Origin: CAWJPY01 sp963844865
Lineage (GTDB): Bacteria; Acidobacteriota; Thermoanaerobaculia; Thermoanaerobaculales; Sulfomarinibacteraceae
Assembly: GCA_963844865.1 (NCBI GenBank)
Contig: CAWJPY010000023.1
Span: 1-27,193 of the forward strand
Reading direction: 5' to 3'
Length of the DNA: 27,193 nucleotides
In this document: positions 21,969-27,193 of the stretch, in pieces
Layout of the letters: each line of letters opens with the position of its first letter
How positions within the stretch are numbered: position 1 is the stretch's first letter
The notes under the pieces: model-generated
What the model was told of the DNA's origin: nothing
Seen by the model: only the letters and a program-made list of their open reading frames with translations
Database searches by the model: none
Translations under genes and position numbers: made by a program

Positions 21969-23723
21969 TCAGCGGCGGCGTCGCGCCGCGGTCAGGTCCT
22001 CGACCGTCTGCCGGAGGTCCGGGTCGGAGATCAGCGTCGCCAGGCTCGGGTTCACGCGCGCGGCGCGGCCCAGGTACATCAGGGCCTCACCGCGCCGGCC
22101 CTGGGCGGCCAGCGCCAGGCCGAGCCCCATGTCGGCCTCGGCGTGGGGGCACAGCTCGGTCGCCCTCCGGAAGGCCGCGGCGGCACCGGCGGGATCGCCG
22201 CCGGCGAGGCGCGCCTTGCCGACGTCCCGCCACATCCAGGCCGCTGCCACGGGGTGGGCATCGATGCGATCCATGACCCGCCGTGCGAACGCGGCGGCGA
22301 GCTGCGCGCGCTCGGCCGGGGAGGTCGTGTGGCGTATGACGTCCAGTTGCCCGTCGACCGTGGCTCGCCAGGCGTCCACGCGCATCGCGTCCCCCTGCCA
22401 GGCGAGGCCGAGCCCGGCCACCGCCACTGCGGTGAGGCCCAGTGCCGTGCGCAGGACAGGAGTCCGGACCGGAAGCTCGACCACCTGGTCCCGAGCCAGC
22501 ATCTCGCCCAGGATGAGTGTCAGGGGCAGCGCCCCGACGGCCAGGTGGGTGGGGTAGTGGAGGAGCAGGAAGGGCGCCGCCGCGGCAGCCGCATACCCGG
22601 GCAACGGGACCGCCGGCCGCCAGCGCCGGAGGATGATCCACCCCAGAGCCGCCATCCACAGCAACCCCGGAACCCCGAGCTCGGCGAGGACCTGCAGCGG
22701 GTCCGAGTGGGCCCATTCGAAGTGGGTGGCGAGCTCGCCGCGACGGCCCACCTCCTGGCGGCGATCCAGCCACGCGAGGCGGCTGTCGAAGAAGCGCTGG
22801 GTGTAGTTGTCGGCGCCCACTCCCACCAGAGGGTGCTCCCGGATCATCTGCGCCGCGGCGGTCCACCCGTCGCCCCGGGCGGACAGGAAGGTGTACCAGT
22901 CGCCCTCCCGCAGGTGGGAGAGCTGCCGCTCTACCCTCCCTCCGAAGCCTGCCGCCAGCGCCACCGTGGTCGCTACCAGGAGGCCCACCACCGCCGCGAC
23001 CCAGGCGCGGCGAGAGCGGACGTGGACAAGCCACGCCAGAATCAGAGCGGCCAGGGCGACGTAGGCGGTGGTGGTCAGGGTCACCAGGGTGGCTGCCACC
23101 AGGACGACGACAGCAGTCGGTCGCCTCCAGGTCGGCCACCCCTCTCCGTCCGCGAGGAGAAGGGGCAGCAGGAGGACCGCGGCGATGGCGAAGTCGGCGG
23201 GATTGCCGGTCAGTCCGGTCAGTCGAAAGCGCCCGGCGAGGGTGTCGGCAAAGGGAAGAAGCTCCACCCCCGCGGCCTGGAGCAGGAGCACGGCGGCCGA
23301 CAGGACGGCGCCGCCCACCGCCCACGCCACGATCCGGCGTCGGGCCGCGGCGGGCAGGGTCGCGACCACCAGCGCCCCTGCCACCCAGAGGATGGTGCCC
23401 GCGGCGCTGGCAAGGGCTCGCAGGGGGCTGGACGACCAGGCGGCCGAGGCGAGCTGGAGGACGGGGAGGGCAACCAACACCACCGCCAGAGCCGATCGGG
23501 GCAGCGCCAGCACCCGGCGGCGCAGTGCGTCGCGGAGGGCCAGCGCCACCGCCACGCCCAGACCGCCGAGGGCCACGGCCTCCTTGGGGAGCCGGAAGGA
23601 GCTGGCCGTGCCCGGCAGCACCACGACCTCGACCAGGAAGGCCGCGGCGCAGAGTGTGAAGAGCAGCCACGTCCCCGAGACGTCAGGCGTCGGTGCGGTC
23701 TTTCTCGTCGCGCGAGCCACCAC
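21969..23723 (-). CDS. O-antigen ligase/polymerase-like membrane protein with C-terminal TPR region
   Basis: The 584-residue protein starts at GTG 23723. It has about ten to eleven membrane helices between residues 17 and 445. A large periplasmic loop (about 265-345) contains REHPLVGVGADNYTQRFF and HFEWAHSDPLQVLAELGVPG; the H.DxLQxLAELGxPG motif marks the Wzy_C/WaaL family. These enzymes join or polymerise lipid-linked O-chains or exopolysaccharide in the periplasm. After the last helix, residues about 450-580 are soluble with TPR-like helical pairs (AGGDPAGAAAAFRRATELCP, LALAAQGRRGEALMYLGRAA), a common addition in this family. It is divergent from the amidotransferase gene (53 bases apart), which suggests a shared surface-glycan function. 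Ligase and polymerase cannot be told apart. Confidence 0.85.
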   Translation of the reverse strand: MVARATRKTAPTPDVSGTWLLFTLCAAAFLVEVVVLPGTASSFRLPKEAVALGGLGVAVALALRDALRRRVLALPRSALAVVLVALPVLQLASAAWSSSPLRALASAAGTILWVAGALVVATLPAAARRRIVAWAVGGAVLSAAVLLLQAAGVELLPFADTLAGRFRLTGLTGNPADFAIAAVLLLPLLLADGEGWPTWRRPTAVVVLVAATLVTLTTTAYVALAALILAWLVHVRSRRAWVAAVVGLLVATTVALAAGFGGRVERQLSHLREGDWYTFLSARGDGWTAAAQMIREHPLVGVGADNYTQRFFDSRLAWLDRRQEVGRRGELATHFEWAHSDPLQVLAELGVPGLLWMAALGWIILRRWRPAVPLPGYAAAAAAPFLLLHYPTHLAVGALPLTLILGEMLARDQVVELPVRTPVLRTALGLTAVAVAGLGLAWQGDAMRVDAWRATVDGQLDVIRHTTSPAERAQLAAAFARRVMDRIDAHPVAAAWMWRDVGKARLAGGDPAGAAAAFRRATELCPHAEADMGLGLALAAQGRRGEALMYLGRAARVNPSLATLISDPDLRQTVEDLTAARRRR

Positions 23724-23776
23724 CGCATCCTACCCCGAAGTCCTCCGACTCGCACGTCGCGCGGTATGCTCACCCT

Positions 23777-25594
23777 ATGTGCGGAATCTGCGGCGACGTT
23801 GACTGGGAGGGGCGGGCCAGCGAGGAGGCCGTCCGGGGGATGACCAGGCGCCTGGTCCACCGCGGGCCCGACGGGGAGGGCTCGTGGCGGGACCCCACGG
23901 GGGTGGTGGTGCTCGGTCACAGCCGACTGCGCGTGCTCGACCTGACGGACCGTGCTCGCCAGCCCATGGTGGGGCCGGGAGGCGAGGCCCTGGCGTACAA
24001 CGGAGAGGTCTACTCCTTTCAGGAGCTGCGGGCCGAGCTGGCGGCCGAGGGGGTCGGCTTCCGCTCCACCGGCGACACCGAGGTCGTCCTGGCGGCCCTC
24101 GCGCGCCGCGGTCACGGGGTGTTGGAGCGCTTCAACGGCATGTTCGCCCTGGCCTACTGGGAGCCGGGAAGACGGCGGCTCCTGCTGGCGCGCGACCGCA
24201 TCGGGATCAAGCCCCTGTTCGTCGCCACCCTGTCCCACGGCCTGGCCTTCGCCTCCGAGCTGCCCGCCCTCCTCGCCCACCCGGGCGTAGGTCGCGATCT
24301 GGATGCCGCAGCGGTGGGCCGCTGGCTCCAGCTGGGCTACTGCTGCGGCGACCAGAGCCTGCTCAAGGGAGTGCGGCGGCTACCGCCCGGGCACATGCTC
24401 CTCGCCGACGAGACGGCGATCACGGTGCGCCCCTGGTATGACCTCGTGGGGGCGGTCGCTTCCCGCTCCCCCCTCGATCCCGGCGAGGCCGTGGAAGAGC
24501 TGGAGCCCCTGCTCGAGGACGCGGTGGGGAGACGCCTCGTCAGCGATGTGCCCCTGGGCTGCTTCCTTTCGGGCGGCGTGGACTCGGCGCTGGTGACGGC
24601 GGCGGCGGTCCGGGAGGGGGCTCGGCCGGAGACCCTGACCGTGCGCTTCCTCCAGGGCGAGGACGAGAGCCCGGACGCACGTCGCGTCGCCGACTCCCTC
24701 GGGCTCGACCACCTGGTCGAGCCATGCTCGGCGGACCACATGCTGGAGGTGTTCGGCTCCTGGACCCAGATCGCCGGCGATCCTTTCGCCGACCCGTCCC
24801 TCGCCCCGACGTGGGTCGTGTCACGGGCCGCCCGTCGCCGCTGGACGGTGGCCTTGTCCGGCGATGGCGGCGACGAGCTTCTCTCCGGGTATCCGCGGTT
24901 GCGCCTGATGCCCAGGCTGGAGCCTCTCCTGGGGACGCCCTGGGCCCTGCGCGCCGCGGCCGCCGCGTCCCCCCTGCCCCCCCGACGGTGGGCGGCGAAG
25001 CTCCAGGCGGCGCTGCGGTCACCCGACCGGTGGTCGGCCTACCAGGCTCTCCAGGGCGTGTGGCCGGCATCCGAGGCCCGGCGCCTGTGCGGCTCCCGGG
25101 AGGCCGATCCGCCGTGGCCGGCCGCGATGCTCGAGAGCCTGGCCGAGGTGCCCCCCTGGGTTCGCTACCGGCTGCTGGACGTGCTCACCTTCCTCCCCGA
25201 CAGGGTGCTCGCCAAGGTGGACCGGGCGAGCATGCGGCACGCCCTCGAGGTCCGGGTGCCGCTGCTGGACCACCGGGTCGTGGAGCGGCTGCTCTCTCTG
25301 CCGCCGCGGCTGGGACGGAACAAGGGGCTGCTGCGGGAGCTGCTCGGCCGCTGGGGCGTTCCGGCGCCGGCCCGACGCAAGCGAGGCTTCGAGGTGCCCC
25401 TGGCCGTGTGGCTGCGGGGGCCCCTGCGGGAGCGGGCGCGGTCGCTCCTCTTCGGCTCTGAGGCCGCCGACCTGGGCCTCGACGCGACCCTGCTACACAC
25501 CACCTTCGATGACCACCTCGCGGGCCGGAGGGATCACTCGGAGCGGCTGTTCGCCGTGATGGTGCTGGTAGACTGGGCCGCGGAGTTGCGCTGA
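23777..25594 (+). CDS. asnB: Asparagine synthase (glutamine-hydrolysing)-type amidotransferase
   Basis: The 605-residue protein starts MCGICG, so Cys2 becomes the N-terminal nucleophile; the upstream in-frame ATG at 23693 is rejected. The class II glutaminase domain (1 to about 200) has RGPDGEG (29-35), GHSRLRVLD (47-55), YNGEVYSF (74-81) and STGDTEVVL (97-105). The synthetase domain has the PP-loop LSGGVDS (264-270), SGDGGDELLSGYPR and DRVLAKVDRASMRHALEVRVPLLD. It uses glutamine ammonia to amidate an ATP-activated carboxylate. Being beside an O-antigen-ligase-like gene, it may amidate a sugar acid in a surface polysaccharide instead of making free asparagine, as known for glycan-cluster homologues; that is inference. 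The asnB symbol refers to the family only. Confidence 0.92.
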   Translation: MCGICGDVDWEGRASEEAVRGMTRRLVHRGPDGEGSWRDPTGVVVLGHSRLRVLDLTDRARQPMVGPGGEALAYNGEVYSFQELRAELAAEGVGFRSTGDTEVVLAALARRGHGVLERFNGMFALAYWEPGRRRLLLARDRIGIKPLFVATLSHGLAFASELPALLAHPGVGRDLDAAAVGRWLQLGYCCGDQSLLKGVRRLPPGHMLLADETAITVRPWYDLVGAVASRSPLDPGEAVEELEPLLEDAVGRRLVSDVPLGCFLSGGVDSALVTAAAVREGARPETLTVRFLQGEDESPDARRVADSLGLDHLVEPCSADHMLEVFGSWTQIAGDPFADPSLAPTWVVSRAARRRWTVALSGDGGDELLSGYPRLRLMPRLEPLLGTPWALRAAAAASPLPPRRWAAKLQAALRSPDRWSAYQALQGVWPASEARRLCGSREADPPWPAAMLESLAEVPPWVRYRLLDVLTFLPDRVLAKVDRASMRHALEVRVPLLDHRVVERLLSLPPRLGRNKGLLRELLGRWGVPAPARRKRGFEVPLAVWLRGPLRERARSLLFGSEAADLGLDATLLHTTFDDHLAGRRDHSERLFAVMVLVDWAAELR

Positions 25595-25703
25595 CATCAC
25601 CTACGACCGCGCCCTGTGCGCGTTGGATGAGAGACCAGGGGTAGCAACGGCCGGCATGCGTGGCCGCCACCGCCGGCAGGGGCCCCAGCGTGGGACGAAG
25701 ATC

Positions 25704-26786
25704 ATGGTCAAGAGACAGTCGGTGTTCACTGCGAGCGGAAGCACCATCCCAACCCGCACCGTGCCCAATGCCGAGTTCCTCGAGCATCGGTTCTTCGCGG
25801 ACTACGGCGAGCCTTTCGACCCCGCGGACAACGAGCGTATCGTCGCCAAGTTCGAGGAGATCACCTCCATCGAGGAGCGGCGCTGGGTGACGGACGATCT
25901 CCTCGCCTCCAACATCGCGACGGCGGCGGCGAGGGAGGCTCTCGAGGACTGGGCGGGCGATCCGGAGACCCTGGACTACGTCATCGTCGCCCACAACTTC
26001 GGTGATGTCCGGCATGACAGCAGGCGGTCGGACTTCTGCCCCAGCCTGGCCGCCAGGGTGAAGCACGCTCTGGGCATCGCCAACCCCTCCTGCGTCGCCT
26101 ACGACCTGCCGTTCGGCTGTCCGGGCTGGTTGCAGGCCGTGATCCAGGCGCACTACTTCCTGCGCTCGGGCGACGCCTCGCGGGCCCTGGTGATCGGCGC
26201 CGAGACCCTGTCCAGGGTGTCGGATCCCCACGATCGCGACAGCATGATCTACTCCGACGGCGCCGGAGCAGTGGTGCTGGAGGCGACGAGCTCGGACCGC
26301 GAGATGGGGATCCTGGCCCATGCGACCCGGTCGGACACCCTGGATGGCGCGGGGCTGATGTGGATGGGTGGGTCCTACGACCCGGAGCACACCGCCGACG
26401 GCCTCTACCTCAAGATGAAGGGGCGCAAGCTCTATGAGTACGCGCTGACGGTGGTGCCGGATCTGGTCCGAGAGAGCCTGGATCGTGCGGGCATCGGCCT
26501 CGACGACGTGACCAAGGTGCTCCTCCACCAGGCCAACGGCAAGATGGACGAGGCCATCCTGAAGCGCCTGTTCCGTCTCTACGGTCGACGGGAGGTGCCG
26601 GCGGACATCATGCCCATGACCATCTCCTGGCTGGGCAACAGCTCGGTGGCCACCCTGCCCACCATGCTCGACCTCATCCGCCGAGGGAAGCTCGGCAACC
26701 ACGGCCTGGAGTCGGGGGACCTCGTGGTCCTGGCGTCCGTGGGGGCGGGCATGAACGTCAACTCCGTGGTCTACCGCTGGCCCTGA
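25704..26786 (+). CDS. FabH-like 3-oxoacyl-ACP synthase III family protein
   Basis: The start is ATG 25704 (weak ribosome site GGGACG); the protein has 360 residues. The thiolase-fold active site is complete: Cys139 (DLPFGCPGWLQAV), His275 (LLHQANGKMDEA) and Asn312 (SWLGNSSVATLP). GAETLSRVSDPHDRDSMIYS and the end VVLASVGAGMNVNSVVYRW fit a FabH-like subgroup different from housekeeping FabH. It condenses an acyl starter with malonyl-ACP or a related unit. An insert with GLYLKMKGRKLYEYAL lies in the middle. The gene follows the amidotransferase by 109 bases on the same strand and may share its transcript; its role with glycan genes is unclear. The starter substrate is unknown. Confidence 0.9.
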   Translation: MVKRQSVFTASGSTIPTRTVPNAEFLEHRFFADYGEPFDPADNERIVAKFEEITSIEERRWVTDDLLASNIATAAAREALEDWAGDPETLDYVIVAHNFGDVRHDSRRSDFCPSLAARVKHALGIANPSCVAYDLPFGCPGWLQAVIQAHYFLRSGDASRALVIGAETLSRVSDPHDRDSMIYSDGAGAVVLEATSSDREMGILAHATRSDTLDGAGLMWMGGSYDPEHTADGLYLKMKGRKLYEYALTVVPDLVRESLDRAGIGLDDVTKVLLHQANGKMDEAILKRLFRLYGRREVPADIMPMTISWLGNSSVATLPTMLDLIRRGKLGNHGLESGDLVVLASVGAGMNVNSVVYRWP

Positions 26787-26856
26787 GCCTTCCGTCCTGG
26801 CTGCCGACGACCCGTGCCCGCGTCCGCGTCCGGCCACAGCGGCAGCGGCCGCGACG

Positions 26857-26926
26857 GCGATCAGTGGACGGCGGACAGCGGCAGTGAACAGCGTCTGCGA
26901 TCAGCAACCAGCGAACAGTGATCAGC
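26857..26926. repeat. Degenerate heptamer array (second locus)
   Basis: The plus strand contains consecutive 7-mers; the last four, GATCAGC, AACCAGC, GAACAGT and GATCAGC (26899-26926), are exactly in register, and earlier ones (GACGGCG, GACAGCG) are looser. Consensus GANCAGY equals that of the array at 17973-18007. It lies on the 3' side of the truncated four-helix-bundle copy and faces it, as at the first locus. Confidence 0.6.
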
Positions 26927-26992
26927 GGCGTTTCGCTTCGAGAGTGCCAGAGGAGGGACATTCCCCATCGATGCCCGCTGCGATCTCGAAGC

Positions 26993-27062
26993 CGGTGCCA
27001 GGCACCGTCACGATCGAGCCGAGAAGGGCAGGCGCCACATCTTCAACGGTGCCTGGCTCCCA
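26993..27062. repeat. GGTGCCAGGCACC palindrome pair (REP-like)
   Basis: The perfect palindrome CGGTGCCAGGCACCG (26993-27007) is followed about 40 bases later by an inverted partial copy ACGGTGCCTGGCTCC (27046-27060). Together they could form a paired-hairpin REP unit. The right copy overlaps the end of the truncated four-helix-bundle frame, so the insertion probably caused the truncation. Related cores occur at 6343-6419. Confidence 0.6.
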
Positions 27063-27192
27063 CTCTGGCGAACCCGACGCGTGCGAGGTTCGCGGGGACC
27101 GAGCTCGCCGATCGAATCACCTGATCGCCGATCGGCTTGAGCTGCGCCGGCAGCCTCATCACGAGCTTGATCGCAGCGCCCGCCGCTTCGAG
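27043..27192 (-). pseudogene. Truncated four-helix-bundle protein (second copy), cut by the window end
   Basis: The minus frame reads LEAAGAAIKLVMRLPAQLKP, then IGDQVIRSASSVPANLA, almost the same as the gene at 18032-18409 over the same region. After SVPANLA the frame leaves the family (RVGFARVGARHR) and stops at 27045-27043 inside a GGTGCC-type repeat. The third and fourth helices are missing, so the product should not fold normally. The 5' end lies outside the window. It marks a second, damaged locus of the same cassette. Confidence 0.8.
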
Positions 27193-27193
27193 C

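Noticed and set aside
22143..23843. 566-residue open frame on plus, antisense to the ligase-like gene
   Set aside because: Gln/Gly/Arg/His-rich, no membrane or catalytic motif; the minus frame has clear membrane helices and the family motif.

Overview
The window is GC-rich and resembles a chromosome segment of an uncultured Acidobacteriota-type bacterium, possibly near Thermoanaerobaculia. That placement is inferred from family content, not from a marker gene. The supporting families are an Oar-like TonB-dependent receptor with an N-terminal carboxypeptidase-regulatory domain, a secreted protein with 29-residue repeats, an Asp-box exo-sialidase-like protein with a DCNxNGxxD tail, a PQQ-type sugar dehydrogenase with a 3-coathanger-like tail, and S23-type four-helix-bundle genes.

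Region 1 (1-5328) is the right part of an integrative element whose left end lies outside the window. All its genes are on the minus strand: an intact DUF4102-type tyrosine integrase (3744-5093), an unknown gene, an excisionase-like HTH protein, a small DNA-binding-like protein, a winged-HTH replication-type protein, a small membrane coiled-coil protein and a second tyrosine integrase running off the left edge. The element ends in a lone 3' half of a tRNA-Thr(CGT) gene (5279-5328), the expected duplicated attachment site. Most genes between 1 and 3708 carry one-base indels with catalytic residues intact. The replication-type gene contains an array of short palindromes that looks iteron-like.

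Region 2 (5329-17533) is chromosomal and rich in exported proteins: a small secreted protein, the sialidase-like protein (one frameshift), a small conserved membrane protein, the 723-residue repeat protein, an IPTL-CTERM-like anchored protein, a Cys-rich cytoplasmic protein, a berberine-bridge-type FAD oxidoreductase, the sugar dehydrogenase, a small CxCGCP protein and a patatin-like phospholipase.

Region 3 (17534-18635) is mostly non-coding and repeat-rich. A large imperfect palindrome is followed by a four-helix-bundle gene bracketed by inverted arrays of degenerate 7-bp repeats, with a further 90-bp palindrome over its translation start. A truncated second copy of this gene, with a similar heptamer array on its 3' side, sits at the right end of the window (26857-27192). 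This paired arrangement is the most unusual signal here.

Region 4 (18588-26786) holds the Oar-like receptor with a good sigma70-type promoter and an intrinsic terminator, an O-antigen-ligase/polymerase-like protein with a C-terminal TPR region, a divergent asparagine-synthase-type amidotransferase and a FabH-like ketoacyl-ACP synthase III. The ligase and amidotransferase suggest surface glycan work. Long open frames antisense to these genes are GC-driven shadows and were left out.
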